Shown: in pieces, positions 1 to 6,507 of the stretch | Position numbering within the stretch: position 1 is the first letter of the stretch | Layout of the letters: each line of letters opens with the position of its first letter | Source: Mobiluncus sp963511525 | Lineage (GTDB): Bacteria > Actinomycetota > Actinomycetes > Actinomycetales > Actinomycetaceae | DNA: 64,000 bases | Direction of reading: 5' to 3' | Assembly (NCBI RefSeq): GCF_963511525.1 | Contig: NZ_CAUPIY010000001.1 | Span: forward strand, 310,001-374,000 | Made by a program: the position numbers and the translations under genes | Notes under the pieces: generated by a model | Database searches by the model: none | Told to the model about the DNA's origin: nothing | The model's input: only the letters and a program-made list of their open reading frames with translations

Positions 1-249
1 ATGTTTCACGCCGAAATGCGCGGCCGTCTTTTTCAAATCCAGCTCAGCATCGGCGGGAACGACCGCGACATAGTGTCCGCCCTGCCCGTCCTCCAACACC
101 AGGGTCTTGTAGATAAGTTCGGCGGATATCCCCAAGACTTCGGCGGTATGCAGTGCACCGATATCCCCGTCCGTCGGGTAGCTTGAGGTTTCATAGGCTA
201 CCCCGGCGCCGTCCAGCAGTCGCATCGCGTTGGTCTTGGTGGTTTTCAT
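1..249 (-). CDS. ybaK: Cys-tRNA(Pro)/Cys-tRNA(Cys) deacylase YbaK (partial)
   Basis: The minus strand reads from an ATG at 249 and stays open to the window edge, so only the N-terminal 83 residues are present. It starts MKTTKTNAMRLLDGAGV and contains IYKTLVLE, VAVVPADAELDLKK and an AAHFGVKH segment, the pattern of the YbaK/EbsC trans-editing family that hydrolyses mischarged Cys-tRNA(Pro) in the cytoplasm. It lies downstream of thrS and the HIT gene on the same strand, so it may be the last gene of a translation-quality operon. No strong ribosome-binding site is visible before the ATG. The C-terminal half lies outside the window. Confidence 0.85.
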   Translation of the reverse strand, partial: MKTTKTNAMRLLDGAGVAYETSSYPTDGDIGALHTAEVLGISAELIYKTLVLEDGQGGHYVAVVPADAELDLKKTAAHFGVKH

Positions 250-291
250 CGTAATTGAGCTGCAGTTTCACGAGTCCCGTGCCGGGAGGTT

Positions 292-849
292 TCAGATTTC
301 GCGCGGCTGCCAGTCGCCGAACGCCTCAGCCAGGGCCTGGCGGGTCTGACCCAACAGTTCCGGGACAGCTTTCGTGCGCGCCACGATGGGAAAGAAATTC
401 GCGTCCCCCGCCCAGCGCGGCACGATGTGTTGATGCAGGTGGCCCGCGATTCCGGCACCCGCGACCGCGCCCTGGTTCATCCCCAGGTTAAAGCCCTGCG
501 GCGCTTTGACCTGGCGAATGACCTCCATAGTCTGCGCGGTCAGTTCACCGAATTCGATGCGTTCGGCGAAGTCCAAATCGGTGTAGTCAGGAACGTGACG
601 GTAAGGCAAAACCAAAACATGACCGGGATTGTAGGGAAACAGGTTCATCACCACGAAGCAAGTCTTGCCCCGATACACAATCAGGTTCTGCTCGTCATCG
701 CCTTTCGGACCCTCGCAAAACGGGCACGCTTTCACGTCACGATGTGGCCCATCGTCGATGTACACCATCCGATGAGGGGTCCACAGGCGCTCCAGCCCGT
801 CAGCTTGCGCACCGAAGTTTTCGCTTGATTCCGCGGGTAAGTCAGTCAT
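292..849 (-). CDS. HIT-family nucleotide hydrolase/AP4A phosphorylase-like protein
   Basis: A 185-residue histidine-triad protein. The triad HLHQHI is at residues 137-142, with the NPGHVLVLPYRH core strand near 74-85. A CPFC pair at 42-45 resembles the zinc-binding Cys pair of actinobacterial HIT proteins. The family cleaves or phosphorolyses dinucleoside polyphosphates and adenylylated compounds; the substrate cannot be read here. Its ATG lies one base after the thrS stop (TAAcATG), so translation is probably coupled. thrS followed by a HIT gene is a usual actinobacterial order. Length is normal and the sequence is intact. Confidence 0.9.
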   Translation of the reverse strand: MTDLPAESSENFGAQADGLERLWTPHRMVYIDDGPHRDVKACPFCEGPKGDDEQNLIVYRGKTCFVVMNLFPYNPGHVLVLPYRHVPDYTDLDFAERIEFGELTAQTMEVIRQVKAPQGFNLGMNQGAVAGAGIAGHLHQHIVPRWAGDANFFPIVARTKAVPELLGQTRQALAEAFGDWQPREI

Positions 850-850
850 G

Positions 851-2860
851 TTAATCGTTCCTGCGGCTGCGGATGGCCTCCAGGATCTCCGCTATCGCCT
901 GGTCAATCGGGACACCGTTCTTTTGCTCGCCACCGCGGTACCTAAAGGACACTGCGTTCGCCTGGGCGTCTTCCCCGCCAGCAATGAGGGTGAAAGGAAT
1001 CTTGTCCTTGGCGGCATTGCGGATTTTCTTGCCAAAGCGGTCGTCTGTCTCATCAACCTCGACCCGCACATTTTCCGCCCGCAGCCGATTGGCAATGTCA
1101 TCGCAGTAGTCGTTGAACGCCTCTGCCACCGGCACCAAACGTACCTGCACCGGCGCCAGCCAAGCCGGGAACGCTCCAGCGTAGTGTTCGGTGAGCACCC
1201 CAAAGAAGCGCTCGATAGAACCGAATAGGGCGCGGTGAATCATGACGGGACGCTGCCGGGTGCCATCCGCCGCGGTGTATTCCAAATCGAAACGTTCGGG
1301 CAGGTTAAAGTCCAGCTGAATGGTTGACATCTGCCAGGTCCGCCCAATCGCATCGCGAGCTTGCACGGAAATCTTGGGACCGTAGAACGCCGCCCCCTCA
1401 GGATCCGGCACCAGCTCTAAGCCCGAGGCCGTGGCGACTTCGGCCAACGTATTGGTCGCTTCCTCCCAGATCTCGTCCGTGCCGACGAACTTGTGCGGAT
1501 CCTTCGTGGAAAGCTCCAGATAAAAGTCATCCAAACCGTAGTCTTTGAGCAAATCCAGCACGAAGTTCAACAGTTTCGTCAACTCGTCTTTCATCTGTTC
1601 GCGCGTGCAATAGATGTGACTGTCGTCTTGGGTAAAGCCGCGTCCGCGGGTCAGGCCGTGAACCACGCCGGATTTCTCGTAGCGGTAAACGGTCCCGAAT
1701 TCGAACAAACGTAGCGGCAGCTCTCGATAGGAACGCGAACGAGATTTGTAGATGAGATTGTGCATGGGGCAGTTCATGGGCTTCAAGTAGTAGTCGAAGC
1801 CTTCCTTGGTGACGTTGCCCTGGTCGTCGCATTCCTCGTCCACGCGCATGGGCGGGAACATGCCGTCTTTGTACCATTCCAGGTGCCCCGACGTTTCAAA
1901 CAGCTGCCCCTTGGTGACGTGCGGAGTGTAGACGAACGAGTACCCCTCCTCGAGGTGGCGGCGTCGGGAATAGTTTTCCATCTCCATGCGCACCATCGCG
2001 CCCTTGGGGTGGAACACGGCCAAACCAGAACCGATTTCCTCCGGGAAACTGAACAGGTCGAGCTCATTGCCCAGCCGGCGATGGTCGCGTTTGGCGGCTT
2101 CCTCCATGCGGGTCACGTATTCTTTCAGGTCGTCTTTGGTCGCCCAAGCGGTGCCGTAGATGCGTTGCAAGGAGTCGTTGGCCTGGTCGGCGCGCCAGTA
2201 CGCGGCTGACACCTTCATCAGCTTAAACACACCGTTCAACAGTCGGGTCGAAGGTACGTGCGGGCCGCGGCACAAGTCCTTCCAGGCAACCTCACCGTTC
2301 TTGCGCACGTTGTCGTAAATCGTCAGTTCGGTACCGCCGACTTCCACCGAAGCCCCGGCAGCAGCCTGGTCATTATCTGCATCCGTTCCCTTCAAGCCAA
2401 TCAATTCCAGCTTGTAAGGCTGATCGGCGAGTTCTTGGCGACCTTCCTCTTCGGTGACGACCCGGCGCACAAACTTTTGGTCTTCTTTACAAATCCGCGC
2501 CATGTATTTTTCAATGGCTTTCAAGTCCTCCGGGGTGAAAGGCTCATCGACGCCGAAATCGTAATAAAAGCCGTTTTCAATGAAGGGGCCGATGCCGTAC
2601 TTTACGTTCGGGCGAACCTGCTTGACGGCCTGGGCCATCACGTGAGTGCAGGAGTGGCGCAGAATGTTCAAGCCCATCTCGGAGTCAATAGTGATGGCTT
2701 CGACTGTGTCCCCGTCGTGAAGTTCGCGATACAGGTCGCGGGCCTGACCGTTGATGAAGTAAGCAATGACTTCTTTGCGGTCGCGGTACAGGTCCTCGCC
2801 GGTGATGGTGGATTCAATTTGGGTTGCTTTCCCGTCAATAGTGACGTTGATTTCGGACAC
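851..2860 (-). CDS. thrS: Threonine--tRNA ligase
   Basis: A 669-residue class II aminoacyl-tRNA synthetase. In order: an N-terminal TGS domain (about 1-62), the second additional domain with HSCTHVMAQAV (about 69-80) involved in editing Ser-tRNA(Thr), the catalytic core with the zinc-ligand segment MNCPMHN and TRGRGFTQDDSHIY, and a C-terminal anticodon-binding domain ending at SRRND. The start is GTG at 2860 preceded by GAAAGG at good spacing. An insertion sequence ends 100 bp upstream (2960), so the native leader beyond that point has been displaced; no T-box is visible in the remaining 100 bp. It is probably co-transcribed with the HIT gene. Confidence 0.97.
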   Translation of the reverse strand: MSEINVTIDGKATQIESTITGEDLYRDRKEVIAYFINGQARDLYRELHDGDTVEAITIDSEMGLNILRHSCTHVMAQAVKQVRPNVKYGIGPFIENGFYYDFGVDEPFTPEDLKAIEKYMARICKEDQKFVRRVVTEEEGRQELADQPYKLELIGLKGTDADNDQAAAGASVEVGGTELTIYDNVRKNGEVAWKDLCRGPHVPSTRLLNGVFKLMKVSAAYWRADQANDSLQRIYGTAWATKDDLKEYVTRMEEAAKRDHRRLGNELDLFSFPEEIGSGLAVFHPKGAMVRMEMENYSRRRHLEEGYSFVYTPHVTKGQLFETSGHLEWYKDGMFPPMRVDEECDDQGNVTKEGFDYYLKPMNCPMHNLIYKSRSRSYRELPLRLFEFGTVYRYEKSGVVHGLTRGRGFTQDDSHIYCTREQMKDELTKLLNFVLDLLKDYGLDDFYLELSTKDPHKFVGTDEIWEEATNTLAEVATASGLELVPDPEGAAFYGPKISVQARDAIGRTWQMSTIQLDFNLPERFDLEYTAADGTRQRPVMIHRALFGSIERFFGVLTEHYAGAFPAWLAPVQVRLVPVAEAFNDYCDDIANRLRAENVRVEVDETDDRFGKKIRNAAKDKIPFTLIAGGEDAQANAVSFRYRGGEQKNGVPIDQAIAEILEAIRSRRND

Positions 2861-2971
2861 TTTGCGCCTTTCTCAGTCTGGGTTTACAGAGATAATCTTA
2901 TACGCGAGAGAATTAAACGGAAAAAGTTTCTTTGGGCCATTGGAGTGGCCTAGGAATTAGGTCCAGGTGGT

Positions 2972-3853
2972 TTAAGCGTTGACCGTGTTTTCTTGTCTCC
3001 ATTGTTCCGCATATTGTCGTGGGCTGAGGTAGCCCAGCGAGGAATGCGGATGGAAGTCATTGTAACGCCGTGACCACAGATTTACGAGCAGGCGAGCGTG
3101 CTCCAGGTTCTCGATACTGTTGTCCTCTAACAGCTCGTCTCTCATCCGGTTGTGGAACGATTCAACGAACCCGTTATGCCATGGCTGACCGGGCGGGATA
3201 AACGCTTGGATTGTCCCATCCTCGGTTGCCCACTCTTGCAGTGCGTGAGAGATGAATTCGGGGCCGTTATCCATCCGGATCACCCTGGGACGTCCACCAT
3301 GCTCGAGGCAGGCAAAGTCGAGCAGTTCAATCACCGAAGCAGCATCAAGCTTCCTATCAACTACGAAAGCGACGTGTTCGCGGGTGTATTCATCGATAAT
3401 GTTGCAGATTTTGATTGTCTTACCGTGCCAAGTTGAATCGAACTGGAAATCAAGAGCCCACACGTCACCCGGGTACTGGCCAGCAGGAACATCACGATCT
3501 GTAGCCGCAGCCAGACGCTTGCGCTTCTTACGTGGCAACACGCGCAGTCCTTCTTCACACCACAGGCGGCGGAACGTCTCCCGGCCCACCCCATACCCTT
3601 CAGCAAAAGCCGTCATCCAGGCACGCCGGTGTCCCCACCGACGACGATTCTTCGCAAACTCATGCATCCACGCACGTAGGTCCGCGTACTTATCCGACTG
3701 ACCCTCACGGGCTCTCGCACGACGATAGGCGCTACGGGAGAGCCCGACAATCCGGCAGGCAAATCTTTGGGAATAGCCCAGCCCGACCAGATGCCAGACG
3801 GCATCATGGCGGCGAGCTGGTCTTAGAAGTTTCCCTCCGATAGCTCTTTCCAC
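2972..3853 (-). CDS. IS3-family transposase OrfB (DDE integrase)
   Basis: A 293-residue reading frame with an N-terminal HTH_21-like part (about 10-115) and an rve integrase core. The DDE residues are recognisable: Asp in WALDFQFD, Asp in RMDNGPEF, and Glu in NGFVESFHNRMRDE; the C-terminal SLGYLSPRQYAEQW is a typical integrase-core tail. It begins at a GTG (3853) that overlaps the end of OrfA by 31 bp in the -1 frame, so the active protein is probably an OrfAB fusion made by frameshifting. I see no classical A6G slippery heptamer in the overlap. No internal stop is present. Confidence 0.92.
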   Translation of the reverse strand: MERAIGGKLLRPARRHDAVWHLVGLGYSQRFACRIVGLSRSAYRRARAREGQSDKYADLRAWMHEFAKNRRRWGHRRAWMTAFAEGYGVGRETFRRLWCEEGLRVLPRKKRKRLAAATDRDVPAGQYPGDVWALDFQFDSTWHGKTIKICNIIDEYTREHVAFVVDRKLDAASVIELLDFACLEHGGRPRVIRMDNGPEFISHALQEWATEDGTIQAFIPPGQPWHNGFVESFHNRMRDELLEDNSIENLEHARLLVNLWSRRYNDFHPHSSLGYLSPRQYAEQWRQENTVNA

Positions 3854-4107
3854 GCCGCTTTCTCCAGCTCAGCCTGACCAAGGAGGCGCTTCAGGCGCGT
3901 GTTTTCCTCACGTAGGCGCTGGAGTTCTTTCGCTTCGCTCTTCGTCATCGACCCATACGTTGCCTGCCACCGATTCAGCGTGGCTTCGCTAATCCCGAGC
4001 TCTGTGAGAATCTGAGCCGTCGTCAATCCTGATTCCCTCAACTCCCGTGATTTGTCGAGCTTACGAACAATTTGTTCGGGCGTGTGCTTACTGAACTTTT
4101 TCACCAT
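3823..4107 (-). CDS. IS3-family transposase OrfA (helix-turn-helix)
   Basis: A 94-residue protein starting MVKKFSKHTPEQIV with GGAG five bases before the ATG at 4107; this start was preferred to an upstream ATG at 4152 that has no ribosome-binding site and would lie in the terminal repeat region. It has an HTH_Tnp_1 domain (LTTAQILTELGISEATLNRW) followed by a leucine-zipper-like coiled coil (LQRLREENTRLKRLLGQ). OrfA binds the inverted repeats of the element and can regulate transposition. It overlaps OrfB by 31 bp. Confidence 0.9.
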   Translation of the reverse strand: MVKKFSKHTPEQIVRKLDKSRELRESGLTTAQILTELGISEATLNRWQATYGSMTKSEAKELQRLREENTRLKRLLGQAELEKAAWKELSEGNF

Positions 4108-4197
4108 TGCTCCATTCTCCCCACCTAGTGGCGGGACATCAATGGACAACACTCAAGTCACCTGGACCCAAAAACCAAGGACACTCCACCATCGATC

Positions 4198-4264
4198 GAA
4201 ATCTGCGATTAAATCGGGGTTGGTGGTCTATATAGCCACGTACCCCGATTTAATCGCAGATTTC
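4198..4264. repeat. Perfect 23-bp inverted repeat (large palindrome)
   Basis: The arms 4198-4220 and 4242-4264 are exact reverse complements over 23 bp, with a 21-base spacer that itself holds a short gtgg/ccac pair. It lies 30 bp outside the right end of the IS3 element in sequence without a gene. On neither strand is it followed by a clear T-run, so it is not a standard terminator. It may be a remnant of a miniature mobile element or a folded insertion target. Function unknown. Confidence 0.85.
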
Positions 4265-4344
4265 ATACGCACGTCCTCTAACGATATGACGGAAAAGACA
4301 CGAAATTCGGGAATTAGACCGCGCAAATTTGCTTACGGGCACGC

Positions 4345-4460
4345 CGCGGTGCCAGCAATTTTGCTCCGCAAAACTGCGCGCCACTTCCTTGGCCTCGGAT
4401 AAAGCCGCCAGCGTGTCCCCCGCTGACGTGTTTTGGTTTTATGAGCCTTTGCAAGCAAGC
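4345..4460. repeat. 116-bp direct repeat, copy 1
   Basis: Copy 1 of a 116-bp repeat; copy 2 is at 4513-4628 and differs by one base (CTCGGAT against CTCAGAT). It begins CGCGGTGCCAGCAATTTTGC and ends GCCTTTGCAAGCAAGC. The first part contains an inverted repeat (GCAATTTTGC with GCAAAACTGC). A short third partial copy lies between the two, at 4470-4500, where the same hairpin is perfect. There is no credible coding content. The near identity suggests recent duplication or gene conversion. Confidence 0.9.
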
Positions 4461-4512
4461 ACACGCCATGGTGCCAGCAATTTTGCTACGCAAAATTGCG
4501 CTCAACCCACAT

Positions 4513-4628
4513 CGCGGTGCCAGCAATTTTGCTCCGCAAAACTGCGCGCCACTTCCTTGGCCTCAGATAAAGCCGCCAGCGTGTCCCCCGCTGACGTGTT
4601 TTGGTTTTATGAGCCTTTGCAAGCAAGC
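4513..4628. repeat. 116-bp direct repeat, copy 2
   Basis: Copy 2 of the 116-bp repeat, 168 bp downstream of copy 1. Its last part (4595-4615) is also the left arm of a 21-bp perfect inverted repeat whose right arm lies outside the repeat (4635-4655). The unit can therefore fold either on itself or with the flanking sequence. Confidence 0.9.
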
Positions 4629-4655
4629 TTGCCCGGCTCATAAAACCAAAACACG
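4595..4655. repeat. 21-bp perfect inverted repeat next to the tRNA cluster
   Basis: Arms 4595-4615 and 4635-4655 are exact reverse complements, 19 bases apart, with a further small palindrome (aagctt) in the loop. It lies just beyond the terminator-like hairpin 4653-4684 downstream of the minus-strand tRNA genes and overlaps it by three bases. The two structures might act together to stop transcription from both sides. That role is inferred. Confidence 0.7.
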
Positions 4656-4684
4656 CAGGTCGCGGCTTTATCCTCGACCTGCGT
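4653..4684 (-). terminator. Probable terminator of the Gly-Cys-Val tRNA operon
   Basis: A 10-bp perfect stem (4653-4662 with 4675-4684, ACGCAGGTCG arm) with a 12-base loop begins six bases after the end of tRNA-Val on the minus strand. It is followed in that direction by T-rich sequence (GTTTTGGTTTT). Position and composition fit a rho-independent terminator of the tRNA transcript. Confidence 0.65.
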
Positions 4685-4689
4685 CGTGG

Positions 4690-4763
4690 TGGGCGATACA
4701 GGACTCGAACCTGCGACCTCTTCCGTGTCAAGGAAACGCGCTAACCAGCTGCGCCAACCGCCC
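4690..4763 (-). tRNA. tRNA-Val(GAC)
   Basis: A 74-nt cloverleaf on the minus strand. The acceptor stem GGGCGGT pairs with ATCGCCC, the D arm is GCGCAGCTGGTTAGCGC, the anticodon loop TTGACAC gives anticodon GAC, and the T arm contains GGTTCGAGTCC. It is the last of three minus-strand tRNA genes in the order Gly-Cys-Val. Confidence 0.95.
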
Positions 4764-4767
4764 GTCG

Positions 4768-4838
4768 AAGTGGGTACCGGATTCGAACCGGTGTATACGG
4801 CTTTGCAGGCCGCTGCCTAGCCACTCGGCCAACCCACC
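4768..4838 (-). tRNA. tRNA-Cys(GCA)
   Basis: A 71-nt cloverleaf on the minus strand. The acceptor stem GGTGGGT pairs with ACCCACT (one G-U pair at the end), the anticodon loop CTGCAAA gives anticodon GCA, and the discriminator base is U, as expected for Cys. It is four bases from tRNA-Val. Confidence 0.94.
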
Positions 4839-4959
4839 AATGTGGTTTTGAGTAATTTACTCTAAAGAGGAACCCGAACCCAGTACGAACCTGGCAGAAC
4901 TCCTCAGACAGCCAATTTTTGAGGGGAACCGAACCGAGGCTCGATTCCCCCAAAAACCG

Positions 4960-5032
4960 AGCGGATGACGGGACTCGAACCCGCGACCCTCACCTTGGCA
5001 AGGTGATGCTCTACCAACTGAGCCACATCCGC
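4960..5032 (-). tRNA. tRNA-Gly(GCC)
   Basis: A 73-nt cloverleaf on the minus strand, with acceptor GCGGATG paired to CATCCGC, anticodon loop TTGCCAA giving anticodon GCC, and a T arm with GGTTCGAGTCC. It is the first gene of the Gly-Cys-Val cluster. The 121-bp gap to tRNA-Cys holds a G/C-rich imperfect hairpin flanked by T5/A5 (about 4917-4956) but no tRNA. Confidence 0.95.
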
Positions 5033-5059
5033 GACAAGCCGGAAAAATCCAACCCCAGT

Positions 5060-5089
5060 ATCTTACACATAAGTGAGCGAGGGTTGCAA
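5060..5089 (-). promoter_or_regulatory. Promoter of the tRNA-Gly-Cys-Val operon
   Basis: On the minus strand a TTGCAA -35 box (5084-5089) and TAAGAT -10 box (5060-5065) are separated by 18 bases. The expected start of transcription is about 20 bases before tRNA-Gly. Match and position fit a housekeeping sigma promoter. Confidence 0.6.
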
Positions 5090-5139
5090 ATACTCGGCAC
5101 GCCGGAAATATCCACCTCAGACACCGCGACAATTAGAAC

Positions 5140-6138
5140 TTAGAAAAAACCTGTGGTGTCGCCGTTTACTAACCTCATGTTCACATGCTTGACCCGATTT
5201 TCACAACGGGACCGATGGCGAATCTGGCTGACCAGCTGGCGCACGGCCTCCACGCCAATCTTTCGGTCAGGAACCTCCAGAGTGGTCGTTCTGGTCTGGA
5301 GCAAGTGTCCCGTGAACGCATCGCCGATAGCAACAACGGAAACATCGTCCGGCACCACGACTTTCAGCGACCGGTTCAATTCTTGCATAAACCCGATGGC
5401 GGAAAGCGCCCCGCAAAAAACCACTGCGCTGTCCAGATATTTGCGCCATGCCGACACCGCGCGACATCCTGACTCCAGGCTATTTCCCACATTCCCCACC
5501 GTGTGCAGGGTTAAACCGGTTTGTTCGCAGCCGGTGCGCAAAGCCTGCAAAACACTCTCGTCCAGCCAACTATCCTTGGCGTAGAAGTATGTTATCGATT
5601 GATGGCGCAGCGACCTCAGATGCGTCAGCATGACCGTTACGCCCTGTTCTGTATCCGGTATGACGCAGGTCGCCTCATCTATCAAGCAATTGGTGACCAC
5701 CAGCGGCTGAGTGCTCGGTATTTCCAGGCGGAAACGTCCGGGGATTTCCGGATTGTCGACAATCAGACCATCGACGTTATCGAACTCCTGTTTAATGATT
5801 CGCAGGGCTTGGACAGGAACAGCAGAATACAAAACCGGCAGGTAGTGCTCCGCATACAGCTTTTCCTGTATCGCGGCCAACAGACGATACTTCTCGGGAA
5901 CAATGGTGACCCCAATTTTTTGAGTGACCGAGTGTGTTCGCAGCCAAAAATTCTCGGGCCGCTCGTAGCCCAAATCAGTCGCCACCTGACGCACCAAAGC
6001 CTCCGTCTCAGCATTGATACGCCCCGGACGATTCAACGCTCGCGAAGCGGTAGAAGTCGCCACGTGTGCCACCTTTGCCGCGTCGTCCAGAGTCACTCGC
6101 CTTTTGACGGAAGTTGCGGAATCCGAAACCTCGTACAT
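5140..6138 (-). CDS. LacI-family transcriptional regulator
   Basis: A 332-residue protein with an N-terminal LacI helix-turn-helix (VTLDDAAKVAHVATSTASRAL, residues 15-35, and a hinge helix near ERPENF) followed by a periplasmic-binding-protein-like sensor domain. Such proteins repress sugar or nucleoside uptake genes when unliganded. Here no transporter or catabolic gene is adjacent; it stands alone between the Gly-Cys-Val cluster and tRNA-Val(CAC). The sensor domain is somewhat divergent, so the ligand cannot be guessed. The ATG at 6138 has no strong ribosome-binding site. Flanking tRNA genes make acquisition by transfer possible but unproven. Confidence 0.88.
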   Translation of the reverse strand: MYEVSDSATSVKRRVTLDDAAKVAHVATSTASRALNRPGRINAETEALVRQVATDLGYERPENFWLRTHSVTQKIGVTIVPEKYRLLAAIQEKLYAEHYLPVLYSAVPVQALRIIKQEFDNVDGLIVDNPEIPGRFRLEIPSTQPLVVTNCLIDEATCVIPDTEQGVTVMLTHLRSLRHQSITYFYAKDSWLDESVLQALRTGCEQTGLTLHTVGNVGNSLESGCRAVSAWRKYLDSAVVFCGALSAIGFMQELNRSLKVVVPDDVSVVAIGDAFTGHLLQTRTTTLEVPDRKIGVEAVRQLVSQIRHRSRCENRVKHVNMRLVNGDTTGFF

Positions 6139-6341
6139 ATCGAAATTCTAAACTTATACTGTAGGTTTTCTGAAAATTATCTGGGCATTTGTCTTAACAT
6201 ATAAACCTCGTTTAAGTTGTGCCAAGGACGTTTTTGGCTAAAACTCCTACATAGCTTGGACGGCTGCTCAAGTTCACCAGATCGTCGCGAAGGCATTTCG
6301 ATGCTCAGTCGCCGACCGTTCTGCCACGAGATACCAAGGTT

Positions 6342-6370
6342 TTGCGTTCAGGGCTGCGTAAGGCTAAACT
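6342..6370 (+). promoter_or_regulatory. Promoter of tRNA-Val(CAC)
   Basis: TTGCGT at 6342-6347 and TAAACT at 6365-6370 with a 17-base spacer, ending 11 bases before the tRNA 5' end. It is a moderate match to the housekeeping consensus. Confidence 0.45.
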
Positions 6371-6381
6371 TGATAAGCCTT

Positions 6382-6453
6382 GGGCCATTAGCGCAGCGGT
6401 AGCGCGCTTCCTTCACACGGAAGAGGTCACTGGTTCGATCCCAGTATGGCCCA
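6382..6453 (+). tRNA. tRNA-Val(CAC)
   Basis: A 72-nt cloverleaf on the plus strand: acceptor GGGCCAT with ATGGCCC, anticodon loop TTCACAC giving anticodon CAC, and T arm GGTTCGATCCC. The 3' CCA (6454-6456) is encoded. It is a separate valine tRNA from the GAC gene 1.6 kb upstream. Confidence 0.95.
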
Positions 6454-6507
6454 CCAAACTTGTTTCCCGGCGCGCTTAAAACGGTGCCAGCCGGGTAAGC
6501 TGGAGCC

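Larger units (their letters stand above)
2960..4168 (-). mobile_element. IS3-family insertion sequence with two-ORF transposase
   Basis: A 1,209-bp element with matching imperfect terminal inverted repeats. The left end starts GGTCCAGGTGGTTTAAG at 2960 and the right end, read inwards from 4168, starts GGTCCAGGTGACTTGAG. It contains an OrfA/OrfB pair in the -1 frame relation typical of IS3. Both reading frames are open and the catalytic residues are present, so it looks potentially active. The three bases outside each end (tta and caa) do not match, so no target duplication is visible. Transcription runs towards thrS. Confidence 0.9.

Noticed and set aside
1..186. A 61-codon plus-strand frame at the window start
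   Set aside because: The opposite strand encodes a recognisable YbaK N-terminus starting at 249.
2861..2959. T-box leader for thrS
   Set aside because: The 100 bp left between the IS element and thrS is too short and shows no specifier or T-box consensus.
4345..4655. Possible CRISPR array
   Set aside because: The repeated units are 116 bp, only two full copies exist, spacing is not regular, and no cas genes are present.
4329..4851. Overlapping open frames in the repeat patch and across the tRNA genes
   Set aside because: They run through inverted repeats and tRNA genes and have no conserved protein features.
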